A stretch of 11,592 bases of DNA from an uncultured Clostridium sp. GTDB lineage: Bacteria > Bacillota > Clostridia > TANB77 > CAG-508. Under the pieces are notes generated by a model. It worked only from the letters and a program-made list of their open reading frames with translations, was not told the DNA's origin and searched no databases. The position numbers and the translations under genes were made by a program. Where the stretch lies: positions 1 to 11,592 of the forward strand of contig USFC01000051.1 in the NCBI GenBank assembly GCA_900553865.1. Reading direction: 5' to 3'. Positions 1 through 7,248 of the stretch are shown here, one piece after another; positions within the stretch are counted from its first letter, which is position 1, and every line of letters starts with the position of its first letter.

Positions 1-173
1 ATAATTGTTAATAATGTTGACCCTTTAATTTCACCATTTGATATATATTTTTCATATTCCATATTTGTTTGGCTTGCAATTAATACTGCCTTCTTATAAT
101 TATAATAGAAATATGTTAAAATTACAATAATTATTAAGAAAATTCCTAATATTATAAATAGATTCCTTTTCAT
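1..173 (-). CDS. Small membrane-anchored pilin-like protein, 5' part only (cut by left window edge)
   Basis: Only the first 57 residues are in the window. The protein starts MKRNLFIILG and has one hydrophobic segment at about residues 4-24, followed by a short basic stretch (YYNYKK). The visible part ends with the pattern NMEYEKY, then EIKGSTLLTI. That arrangement of an anchor, a Y-x-x-Y pair and then a (G/A)-x-x-[IL]-[IL] segment is the same as in the two pilin-like proteins encoded just upstream, so I read it as a third, more distant member of that set. The start is supported by an AAAGGAAC ribosome site seven bases before the ATG. It is in line with the Tad-like operon, 77 bases after the previous gene, and may be co-transcribed or use a weak promoter in that gap. 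It lacks the MENASKALI N-terminus of its neighbours. Function as a minor pseudopilin or assembly factor is inference from context and layout. Confidence 0.75.
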   Translation of the reverse strand, partial: MKRNLFIILGIFLIIIVILTYFYYNYKKAVLIASQTNMEYEKYISNGEIKGSTLLTI

Positions 174-190
174 TTTACAAGTTCCTTTAT

Positions 191-219
191 ATTATAACAT
201 TATTATATTTTTTATGCAA
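191..219 (-). promoter_or_regulatory. Possible promoter before the left-edge small membrane protein
   Basis: Read on the minus strand, TTGCAT (214-219) and TATAAT (191-196) are separated by 17 bases. The -10 is perfect, but it lies only 17 bases before the start codon, so the ribosome site would sit at the very 5' end of the transcript. In such AT-rich DNA this may be chance. An AT-only hairpin (218-246) lies just before it. Confidence 0.3.
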
Positions 220-250
220 TTGTAAAAAATATATTTTTTTGCAATTTTTA

Positions 251-766
251 CTATTTTTCTTTGTATTCATCAAATTTTATATACATAACTCTATGTGTTT
301 TTTCACTTACTTTTATATCCGTACACATAAAATATTTTGTTTCTAGTGTTCCATCATTATTTTGTGTTAATGAATTTTGCTTTAAAAAGTTATTGTTTTC
401 TTCATCTGTTTTAGTTTCAAAATGCAAATCATTTTTTACTTGTACTTGTACATAATATGTATTTTCGTTATAATTTTGTTTTCCTAATTCATAATTTGTA
501 TTGTTTTGCTTTGCACTATTTGCTACACTTATTATATCATGTGCAGTTACTTTTATTGGTTTTATTTTTCCACTTTCATCTGTATAACTTCCATAATATT
601 TTAAATATGTATTATTCCACTGTGCAATTTTGTCACTTTCTACTTTTTCAGCTGTACTTTTTCCAAACTCTGAAAAAGTACTAAAAAGTGCAACACCTAC
701 TGAAATAATCATAACTCCTGCTAATACGGAAGCCGCTATAATTAGTGCTTTTGATGCATTTTCCAT
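251..766 (-). CDS. Pilin-like membrane-anchored protein (171 aa), second MENASKAL protein
   Basis: The protein opens with MENASKALIIAA, directly followed by one transmembrane segment at about residues 7-28; the rest is hydrophilic and lysine/asparagine-rich. Behind the anchor lies a helical stretch, then WNNTYLKYYGSY (50-61) and VTAHDIISVANSA (73-85). It ends with a pattern resembling a beta strand pair, CTDIKVSEKTHRVMYIKF. The same three blocks in the same order occur in the upstream 224-residue protein, so the two are paralogues. The start is fixed by a GGAGG box nine bases upstream and by the shared N-terminus. It is 16 bases downstream of that paralogue in the Tad-like operon. The short N-terminus leading straight into a hydrophobic helix is pilin-like, but I see no G|xxxxE prepilin peptidase site. 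It is probably a pseudopilin or an anchored substrate of the CpaF/TadBC machine; that role is inferred from position. Confidence 0.85.
   Translation of the reverse strand: MENASKALIIAASVLAGVMIISVGVALFSTFSEFGKSTAEKVESDKIAQWNNTYLKYYGSYTDESGKIKPIKVTAHDIISVANSAKQNNTNYELGKQNYNENTYYVQVQVKNDLHFETKTDEENNNFLKQNSLTQNNDGTLETKYFMCTDIKVSEKTHRVMYIKFDEYKEK
733..766 (-). repeat. 34-base repeat at the start of two paralogous pilin-like genes (copy 1)
   Basis: The first 34 coding bases of the 171-aa gene match the first 34 of the 224-aa gene (1424-1457) at 31 positions. The three differences fall in third codon positions. The stretch encodes MENASKALI plus two residues. The rest of the two genes has diverged far more, so this end appears to be under strong constraint. 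Confidence 0.8.
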
Positions 767-782
767 GCGTTTTTTCCTCCAG

Positions 783-1457
783 TTACTTTTGTAATTTATA
801 ATTCAAATTTATTATTCTTCCTGTTTTTTGGTCATATTCAAAGCTTTCATATTTGAATACTTTTTCTTTTATTTCAGTTAGTAAATTTTTTATATTGTTG
901 TAGGCTTGTATATCACTTGTCATTTCTGCTGGCAAGCCTTCTTTTTCATCATATCCAAGTAAATTTTTTATATCACTGTTTCTCATATTAGCCAGTTGAG
1001 CTGTTGTTCTTGAAATTTTATCTGTTGTTCTATGGTAAAATATATGCCCATCTTTTTTGTTTCTACTAGAATATTTATTTACCTCTGCTTCTATTTTCGC
1101 AACTTGCTCACATATTTGCTTTGCTGTATATATTTTTCCTTTTGCAAAATATATTTCATTTGGAGTTTTTTCAAAGGTAACATATAATTCTATTTTTGTA
1201 TATCCTTTGTTATTAGCTTCACGGCTATTATAGTCATCTACCATATTTGCAAGTGACAAAATTTCACTTCCATATATATTTCTTGAATATACTTCATATT
1301 TTTTGTTAAATTCTTTTACTGCTTCTACATCTTCATTTGATTGATTTATTCTTTGTACATCTACTACATTGTTGTAAAAAAATACAAGGAGGCTTATAAC
1401 TAATAATGCTATTAATATTCCACCCGCCATAATTAGTGCTTTTGATGCGTTCTCCAT
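783..1457 (-). CDS. Pilin-like membrane-anchored protein (224 aa), first MENASKAL protein
   Basis: The N-terminus MENASKALIMAGG runs into a single transmembrane helix at about residues 7-28, leaving almost nothing on the cytoplasmic side. A polar region follows with FNKKYEVYS (49-57) and IYGSEILSLANMVDDYN (60-76), the counterpart of the ITAHDIIS-type block in the downstream paralogue. A charged, probably helical middle section (about 110-200) is extra compared with the 171-residue paralogue. The C-terminus FEYDQKTGRIINLNYKL matches the paralogue's final block in layout. An AAGGAGG box sits eight bases before the ATG. It follows the TadB/C-like platform gene by 30 bases, the position usually held by pilin or pseudopilin genes in Tad-type operons. 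No peptidase site or Flp-pilin motif is visible, so whether it polymerises is unknown. Known family: none I can name with certainty. Confidence 0.85.
   Translation of the reverse strand: MENASKALIMAGGILIALLVISLLVFFYNNVVDVQRINQSNEDVEAVKEFNKKYEVYSRNIYGSEILSLANMVDDYNSREANNKGYTKIELYVTFEKTPNEIYFAKGKIYTAKQICEQVAKIEAEVNKYSSRNKKDGHIFYHRTTDKISRTTAQLANMRNSDIKNLLGYDEKEGLPAEMTSDIQAYNNIKNLLTEIKEKVFKYESFEYDQKTGRIINLNYKLQK
1424..1457 (-). repeat. 34-base repeat at the start of two paralogous pilin-like genes (copy 2)
   Basis: This is the partner of 733-766. The protein-level block MENASKALI is identical, and base differences are silent within it. It marks a conserved N-terminal segment that leads into the membrane helix. 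Confidence 0.8.
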
Positions 1458-1487
1458 TATCTTTTCCTCCTTATATTAAATAAAATA

Positions 1488-3569
1488 TTATTTCATTGCT
1501 GATATTGTATTAAATGATGTGTTCATACTTGTTAATCCTATGAATACTAATGGGATAATTAAATATCCTACAAATAACATTACCATTGGTGCAAAACCAA
1601 TTACTTTTCCTATCATTCCTTTTTTAGAAATTAATCTTTCATTTGATTCTTTACGTTTTGATTGATAATAATCTCTTTCTGTATCTAGTTCATCAAAGGC
1701 ATCTTTTATTGGTATTTTTTCTACTGCTGCTTGTAAACTTTCAATAATTCTTATAAATTCCTGATATGTTACTTCATCTTTCATAGCCTCTAAAGCTTCC
1801 CATGGACCACTTTCATAGTCATTAACACATTTGCTTATTGGATCTTTAAATATATTTGAGTACCTTTCTAGCCATTCAAGTATAATTTCGACATTTACTC
1901 TTTCTATTCTCATAAGCATTAAAATTATTGTTTGGAACTGCATTACTTCGTCTTCCATTTCCATTTGCCTCATTCTCTTCTGGAATTTCAATAACCATAA
2001 TGGAGCCATATATGCAACCATTGCCACTATAATTCCTCCTAGAACTTCTAGCCAGCTCAAATATTCTGTGTTTACTGTTTTTATTTTTTTCATTATTCTT
2101 GAAGCTGCTGTAGTTATTTCTTCATCTTTTTTATCTATGTAATCTTTATTTACATTTCCTTTTTTCATTGCTTTTTCTATATCATCTTGTACTAAATTTT
2201 GTTTTCCCTTAAAGTATTTTATATACTCGTTGTCTGAAAGAGTAAGTTCTTCTGCTTTCTTTTTGTCTTTTGAACTCATTTCTCCAATTATGTCAAAGGT
2301 TGTTGTTGGATCTGTATATACATTATTTATCGTTATTCTGTGTAGCTGCCAAAAGAATACTACTGATACTACAAAAGCAACAATACATAGCAATATTCTA
2401 TTTATATATAACCACTGAATTTTGTCTTTTGAAGCTGCTTCTTTCATTATTGTTTTTATTTTTCTTGACTCTTTTGTTCCTTCTTTTGGTACAAATAAAT
2501 CAACTAAACTTTTTATAGGTTTTATTCTATATAATTTTTCTTGCCATGGATTTTCTGTATTTTTTGTGTTCATTTTTGTAGAACCATTATCTTTTAGTTT
2601 TCGTGTAAGTATATAACATACAAATGTAGCTATTAATATTAATATTTGTACAAACATTCCGTTTTTTCCATTATAAAAACTTTCTACGAAACTGAATTGT
2701 GATATTGCCCAATTTTTTATTGGCTCTAAGCAAAGCATTGGCACTATTGCTATTACAGACAAGCTTTGAAATACATAGTCTAATTTATCCCTTTTTAATA
2801 TTTCAAGTTGCATTTCTTGTGTAATATTGTTTAAGTTTTTTAAGTATAAAGATGCTCCATCTACTTTTCTATCACCAAATTCTTTTGTTAAATATGATAC
2901 TCCTGCAAATTCTTTTAAATATGCATTTGGTGCCACATCATAATATTTCTCTAGCTCTCCTTCTGGGTCATCCGAAATTAAAACTTCATATATTTTTTCT
3001 GCTTGTCTTGCCATTTCTGGATTTTCATCATCTTGTGCAGTTTGGTATATTGCTTCTTCTACCATGTTAAATTCATGGTATGCATGTCTAATTTCTGAAA
3101 AGAAATTTATTTGTTGCTTTAATAAATTGTTATCTATTTTGTCTACTCTTCCATCTATAAATGTGTCTAATAAGAATATTTCAAATATTAATAATATACA
3201 CATTAATAATGTATTGTTTTTTGTTAGTACTACTATTGCTATTGTCAAAGGTATTATTACTAAGAAAGTTCTAGTTAATATTCTTGCAGTCTGCATTCTG
3301 GTTAAATATTCATCATCTATGTTTATTATTTCTAGCCTTCTTCTTAGTTTCATTAAATATCTTTTTATAAAAGGTGTTTTTAAGTAAAATATGTATAATT
3401 TTTGATATATAACGTCTTTTGAAAATGCTGAAGTTTTTGTTCCTTGTTGCAATTGTCTTATATACTTTTCTTCTTTGTTATTTCTTCTTAGTATAATAAA
3501 TGCTATTACAATAATTGCAAATAATGCTCCTGCTCCTATCATTAGGTACATTATTGTGTTATTATTCAT
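1488..3569 (-). CDS. TadB/TadC-like inner-membrane platform protein with two T2SF-like halves (693 aa)
   Basis: This is the probable membrane platform on which the CpaF-type ATPase acts. The chain has an N-terminal anchor (about 6-27) and then two similarly built halves. Half one has helices near 100-116 and 119-137, a soluble helical domain (140-262) and helices near 268-283 and 304-322. Half two has a helix near 390-409, a charged segment of roughly 100 residues (410-505) probably outside the membrane, a helix near 508-527, a soluble domain (530-650) and a C-terminal hairpin at 655-678. The region RMRQMEMEDEVMQFQTIILM followed by LERYSNIFKDPI is the sort of helical bundle seen in type II secretion F domains. 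In most Tad systems TadB and TadC are separate proteins of about 300 residues each; here both appear in one. The start has a GAGGAGGT box 13 bases upstream, a little far. It follows the ATPase gene by 107 bases, a gap that holds a hairpin. Confidence 0.8.
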   Translation of the reverse strand: MNNNTIMYLMIGAGALFAIIVIAFIILRRNNKEEKYIRQLQQGTKTSAFSKDVIYQKLYIFYLKTPFIKRYLMKLRRRLEIINIDDEYLTRMQTARILTRTFLVIIPLTIAIVVLTKNNTLLMCILLIFEIFLLDTFIDGRVDKIDNNLLKQQINFFSEIRHAYHEFNMVEEAIYQTAQDDENPEMARQAEKIYEVLISDDPEGELEKYYDVAPNAYLKEFAGVSYLTKEFGDRKVDGASLYLKNLNNITQEMQLEILKRDKLDYVFQSLSVIAIVPMLCLEPIKNWAISQFSFVESFYNGKNGMFVQILILIATFVCYILTRKLKDNGSTKMNTKNTENPWQEKLYRIKPIKSLVDLFVPKEGTKESRKIKTIMKEAASKDKIQWLYINRILLCIVAFVVSVVFFWQLHRITINNVYTDPTTTFDIIGEMSSKDKKKAEELTLSDNEYIKYFKGKQNLVQDDIEKAMKKGNVNKDYIDKKDEEITTAASRIMKKIKTVNTEYLSWLEVLGGIIVAMVAYMAPLWLLKFQKRMRQMEMEDEVMQFQTIILMLMRIERVNVEIILEWLERYSNIFKDPISKCVNDYESGPWEALEAMKDEVTYQEFIRIIESLQAAVEKIPIKDAFDELDTERDYYQSKRKESNERLISKKGMIGKVIGFAPMVMLFVGYLIIPLVFIGLTSMNTSFNTISAMK

Positions 3570-3614
3570 TTTTACTTATAGCACCTCCTCTATTTTATTC
3601 TAGTTTCTGACGAA

Positions 3615-3658
3615 GACACAGATTTCCTATGGTCACTTCTTTAGGAATAATCTATGTC
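3615..3658 (-). other. Imperfect hairpin between the ATPase and platform genes
   Basis: Arms 3615-3629 and 3642-3658 pair as GACA, one mismatch, an A-T pair plus GATT/AATC, a two-base bulge and TCCTA/TAGGA, around a 12-base loop. No T-run follows on either strand, so it is not a standard intrinsic terminator. In the otherwise tightly packed operon this 107-base gap is exceptional, and the hairpin may mark an mRNA processing or stability site between the ATPase and platform parts. The ribosome site of the next gene lies just after it. Confidence 0.4.
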
Positions 3659-3676
3659 CTGTGCTGGGTATCTTTA

Positions 3677-5638
3677 TTATTTTTGTGTAACCTTTCTTCC
3701 TCTTTTTTTAGGTTCTACTTTTTCTTCTTTTTCTTCATCTTCTGCGTATCTTTTTACTTTTGTTCCCCAGTTTTTTTCTACGAATTTTATAAATTCTTCT
3801 GCATCTGTATCATCCATGTTGTTTAACATTTCACGGATATTGTTGTCTGATATTTTATTTGTTAATACATATGTTCCGTCATGATACTCTAATATGTTTT
3901 GGTATTTATATAATTCTCTATTTGTACTTTTGCTAAAATAATATGTTGCATTGTCCATAAATTTGTCGAATTTTCCCTCTAAGGTCTTTTCTTTTCTATG
4001 GTCAAAGGTATATTCATTTTTTTCTTCTACTGGTATACATTCTGTAACACGTTCTATGTATCTTCTACCTCTAAAGTCTTTTACTAAGTGGATGTCAAAG
4101 TTTAGTACTGAAACTACTTGTTCTTCTGCTGTTCTTTCATCTTTGAAAACTCCAGCTCTTAGCATTGAGTTACGTAATGCTGTTACTAAGTCTGGGAATG
4201 TTTTAGCATGGTGAGTAAATAATGTAAACTTAGATGCAACCTGTGCAGATTGAATCATCCAAGATGCTACGGGGTCTGTTGCAACCTCACCGATGATATT
4301 AACAGAACCATCAGTTTTCTTTTGAACGTCCAAACACTCTTGTCCAGATACAGTTTCTGTTTCACGCATTGATAAAATATTTCTTGTTGGATATATTTTT
4401 CTTAAGTGAAGCTCGAAGGCAGTTTCTGTAATACGAAGGTTCATAGTTTCGTATATATTTTCTATCATTGCCATAAGCATTGTTGTTTTACCACAACCTT
4501 GCTCACCAGTAAGCGATATAATTCTTGCACCTTTTACTAAATATTTTAAAAGGTCTATTGCTTCTTCCTTTCCTGGGAAGCGTACTATTTGCTCTAGTGT
4601 AGCACGTTTTACGTCAAATTTTCTTACAAAAAATGCCCATGTTTCTGACATACTTGGTCTTACTACAACTACACGAGAGCCATCTTTCATTTCGTTAATT
4701 TTATAACCATTGGTATCTGATAATTGTCCTGGGTTATTGTATTTATAAATATTTTGGCAAACCCTTTTTAGTTCTGCCTCTGTTCCAAAAGATAAAAATG
4801 CTAATCTTATTGATTTACCTTGGAACATTATCCAAATACTATCACAAGCACGTGGAACTTTGTGGTCAACTATTTGGTCTAGGTAATCTCCATCTGTTTG
4901 TGCTACTTGGCTTAAAAAGCTTTCTGGAAGTCCAGATACACCACCTGAAATACCATCTATATTCATATCACGAACTTCATCTATACTTGAATATCCTTTA
5001 TAATGTTGATATATTCTTTGTACTACTACATTTAACTTATCTTGAAAAGCAAGGACAAAATTTTCTTTTTCAAAAATTTCATTTATTTCATCTTCAGTTA
5101 TTACATATGAAGGTTTCGTTTCCCCTGCTACATATTTTAGTCTTGCTAAATCGTATTTTTTTATTATTTCGCCTAGTGCTTCATAGCCAAAGTCTTGTTT
5201 ATACATGTAAAGCAAAATTTCAAATTTATCTTGAGCTGTTAAAAGTGATGGTATGTCAAAAGGTATTGCTGTTGATATATTTATTTCTGATACTCCATAT
5301 TCTTTTAGCAAAATATCATAAATTAACTCTTTTACATATTTTTTGTCATTTACATCTCCATATGTACAGCCTTTTAAAGCCTTTTTCAATTCATATTTTT
5401 TGTTCTTTCTTCTTTTTAACTCTTCTTCTGAAAGCCCAATATCATATAAATTTATTTTTGTTATTTCATCTAATCTCTTTTTTACAAATTCTGTCATCTT
5501 TTCTAATGTATACGTTTTATCATCTACTTGAACTTGCTCTTCTACTTTTTCGTCTTGTCTTTTCTTTAGTTTACGTATAATTAAGAAAAGTGCTACTAGT
5601 AAAATTAATAAGATTAATATAATATTTATGAAGTTCAT
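3677..5638 (-). CDS. CpaF/TadA-type secretion ATPase with N-terminal membrane anchor (653 aa)
   Basis: This is the motor ATPase of a Tad/type II-IV secretion-like machine, expected to form a hexamer at the cytoplasmic face and drive subunit assembly. The Walker A loop is clear: GEQGCGKT at residues 378-385. Around it lie ETAFELHLRKI (405-415, Asp-box position), VNIIGEVATDP (446-456, Walker B position) and FTLFTHHAKTFPD (471-483, His box with a double histidine). In ordinary CpaF proteins the Walker B block reads roughly GEVRGxEA; here it is GEVATDPV. The Asp box also lacks the usual ED pair. A hydrophobic segment at residues 4-22 followed by RKLKKR is an N-terminal anchor, atypical for this soluble family, and the protein is longer than typical CpaF (about 450 residues). 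The C-terminus is charged and ends in KKRGRKVTQK. The ATG has a GGAG box about 15 bases upstream. It lies 36 bases after the CpaE-like gene. Confidence 0.9.
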   Translation of the reverse strand: MNFINIILILLILLVALFLIIRKLKKRQDEKVEEQVQVDDKTYTLEKMTEFVKKRLDEITKINLYDIGLSEEELKRRKNKKYELKKALKGCTYGDVNDKKYVKELIYDILLKEYGVSEINISTAIPFDIPSLLTAQDKFEILLYMYKQDFGYEALGEIIKKYDLARLKYVAGETKPSYVITEDEINEIFEKENFVLAFQDKLNVVVQRIYQHYKGYSSIDEVRDMNIDGISGGVSGLPESFLSQVAQTDGDYLDQIVDHKVPRACDSIWIMFQGKSIRLAFLSFGTEAELKRVCQNIYKYNNPGQLSDTNGYKINEMKDGSRVVVVRPSMSETWAFFVRKFDVKRATLEQIVRFPGKEEAIDLLKYLVKGARIISLTGEQGCGKTTMLMAMIENIYETMNLRITETAFELHLRKIYPTRNILSMRETETVSGQECLDVQKKTDGSVNIIGEVATDPVASWMIQSAQVASKFTLFTHHAKTFPDLVTALRNSMLRAGVFKDERTAEEQVVSVLNFDIHLVKDFRGRRYIERVTECIPVEEKNEYTFDHRKEKTLEGKFDKFMDNATYYFSKSTNRELYKYQNILEYHDGTYVLTNKISDNNIREMLNNMDDTDAEEFIKFVEKNWGTKVKRYAEDEEKEEKVEPKKRGRKVTQK

Positions 5639-5674
5639 AGCTATTTTTCTAGGCTCCTTCCTCTGTATTATTAA

Positions 5675-6517
5675 TTATATTTTTAATTGCAATTCTTGTA
5701 ATTTATAAATTAAATCTTTTGCTAGTCTTGAGGTTTCTTCTATGAAAACTGCATTTCTATCTTCTTGTTCTACTCTTCTTAGCTTTAAGAAAAATTCTGC
5801 AACTTTTCCTTCTGAACAACTTTCAAAAAATAATGTATTATATGGAATAGCATGTACATCCTTTTTTTCTTTCATATAACGTGTAATGTTTTTTACGTTA
5901 TATTTTGAAAACTTGTCGTATCTTCCTATATTCACTAATATATTTTTTCCTTTAAAGAACTCATTTTCTTCTCTCAAATTTATGAAATCATCTATTGTTT
6001 TTAATCTTTGGGTCATATTTACTATTACCACATTTGCTATTTCTAATATTTTATCTACTTGCTCTTTTGGCATTCTTTTTGAAATATCCACAAATACTAA
6101 ATCATAACTTCTATTTGCTACTTGTAATATATTTGGATATAATTGCGCAATTTCTCTATATTCTTCATAGTTTTGTGTTTTTGCAGCACATAGCACATCT
6201 AATCTATCTTTAAAAACAACTTTTGTATAATTAGAAACAATATTCGTAGAAGTTTTATTGCTATTTATAATTTTTATTAATCCTTCAACACCTGACTCTA
6301 GTCCAACTGCATTAGTGTTTTTAGAAATTGTTTTTACTAATTGCTCTATTTTTTGTAAATCCCAATAACTACTTTCTAAAGTATTATCTTTAAAACTAGT
6401 ACTTACGTTTAATATTTTATAGTTATGTTCTATTGCCATATACGTAGATAATGCTACCATTGACATAGTTTGTCCTGTTTCTTTTTCTTCATCACTCCAA
6501 AATGCAATAATTGCCAT
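5675..6517 (-). CDS. CpaE/MinD-like protein with altered P-loop (280 aa)
   Basis: This is a predicted SIMIBI-class (ParA/MinD) fold protein of the CpaE type, which in Tad systems places or regulates the assembly machine at the membrane. The N-terminus AIIAFWSDEEKETGQTMS sits where the deviant Walker A (KGGxGKT) normally lies. The first lysine (EK) is present, but the P-loop lysine before the threonine is a glutamine. Strand-plus-aspartate blocks follow: ILNVST (35-40) and YDLVFVDIS (138-146, Walker B position), then ANVVIVNMTQ, which matches the switch strand of MinD proteins. A helical C-terminus ends in LQELQLKI. The start has an AAAGGAG box six bases upstream, lying inside the end of the preceding gene. 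The two genes are separated by a single base, implying translational coupling. ATP hydrolysis is doubtful given the missing lysine; nucleotide binding or a scaffold role is possible. Confidence 0.75.
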   Translation of the reverse strand: MAIIAFWSDEEKETGQTMSMVALSTYMAIEHNYKILNVSTSFKDNTLESSYWDLQKIEQLVKTISKNTNAVGLESGVEGLIKIINSNKTSTNIVSNYTKVVFKDRLDVLCAAKTQNYEEYREIAQLYPNILQVANRSYDLVFVDISKRMPKEQVDKILEIANVVIVNMTQRLKTIDDFINLREENEFFKGKNILVNIGRYDKFSKYNVKNITRYMKEKKDVHAIPYNTLFFESCSEGKVAEFFLKLRRVEQEDRNAVFIEETSRLAKDLIYKLQELQLKI

Positions 6518-6518
6518 C

Positions 6519-7217
6519 TTATACTCCTTTTTCTATCTTTCTAAATGTATTTCTAATTAATCTTCCGTCTACATCTTCTAGTATTTTTGAAGATATATAC
6601 ATTAATCCTTCTTTATATTGATTACTTAACTTTTTAAATTTTATTTTTGAAACTCTTTGATTGTTATATATAACGGTTGCATCTCCAACTTCAAAAGGTA
6701 AATATATTATTTCTTCGTTCCATACTATTTTGCTTCCTGCAGTTAAGAAATTTAAATAATCATCTTCTTCTTTTAATATTTCTTTTGCAAATACTACTTT
6801 TGTTACATTTATTTTGTTTTGAAGTCCGCTAATTGATTCTAGTCCTCTTTTAATAGAGTACATGTCGAAAGATGTAACAAAATATATTTGTTCAAAAGTT
6901 TCTAATTCAAAACTTTCAACTTTATCCGGTGTATCTACATCTATTAGAGCTATATCATAACTTAATGTTGCTAATTTTGGCACTCCTAAATATTCTTTTA
7001 TATTTTCAATGTTATCAAAGCCAACTGCTATATCTATTCCTTCAAATTCTGTTATATATGATTTTGAAGGTTTTATTACTGGTACTATATATCTTGCTTT
7101 TTGTGTTAAAGTTCCATCTATTAAAATTACTTTTTTCCCTAACTCTACTAAAATTTTAGCAACATATAGTATAAAATCTGTTTTATCATAAGCTCCAATG
7201 AATCCTATTTTTTTCAT
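6519..7217 (-). CDS. Second MinD/CpaE-like fold protein, P-loop degenerate (232 aa)
   Basis: The opening MKKIGFIGAYDKTDFILYVAKILVELGKKVILIDGTL has the strand-loop-helix-strand order of ParA/MinD proteins. In the loop, GAYDKTD replaces KGGxGKT. ILIDGTL (31-37) matches the Walker A' aspartate strand and YDIALIDVDTP the Walker B strand. After this come a YFVTSFDMYSIKRGLE stretch where MinD switch residues would be and a mixed alpha/beta C-terminus. It is shorter than the CpaE-like protein encoded directly after it, with which it shares the fold but little sequence. The start has a GGAGG box seven bases before the ATG. It lies 31 bases after the CpaB-like gene and one base before its partner. Two such proteins side by side suggest a heteromeric localisation or regulatory unit. 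Catalysis is uncertain; fold assignment is from motif order only. Confidence 0.6.
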   Translation of the reverse strand: MKKIGFIGAYDKTDFILYVAKILVELGKKVILIDGTLTQKARYIVPVIKPSKSYITEFEGIDIAVGFDNIENIKEYLGVPKLATLSYDIALIDVDTPDKVESFELETFEQIYFVTSFDMYSIKRGLESISGLQNKINVTKVVFAKEILKEEDDYLNFLTAGSKIVWNEEIIYLPFEVGDATVIYNNQRVSKIKFKKLSNQYKEGLMYISSKILEDVDGRLIRNTFRKIEKGV

Positions 7218-7248
7218 TGTTTTCCTCCAATATTTTTATGTCTATATT

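Noticed and set aside
218..246. AT-only hairpin after the 171-aa gene as an intrinsic terminator
   Set aside because: The stem is almost pure A-T and no T-run follows it on the minus strand; such palindromes arise easily in this base composition.
4798..5580. Long open frame on the plus strand (260 codons) opposite the ATPase gene
   Set aside because: It is a low-complexity leucine/histidine/phenylalanine-rich translation, antisense to an unmistakable CpaF-type gene; AT-rich codon bias explains it.
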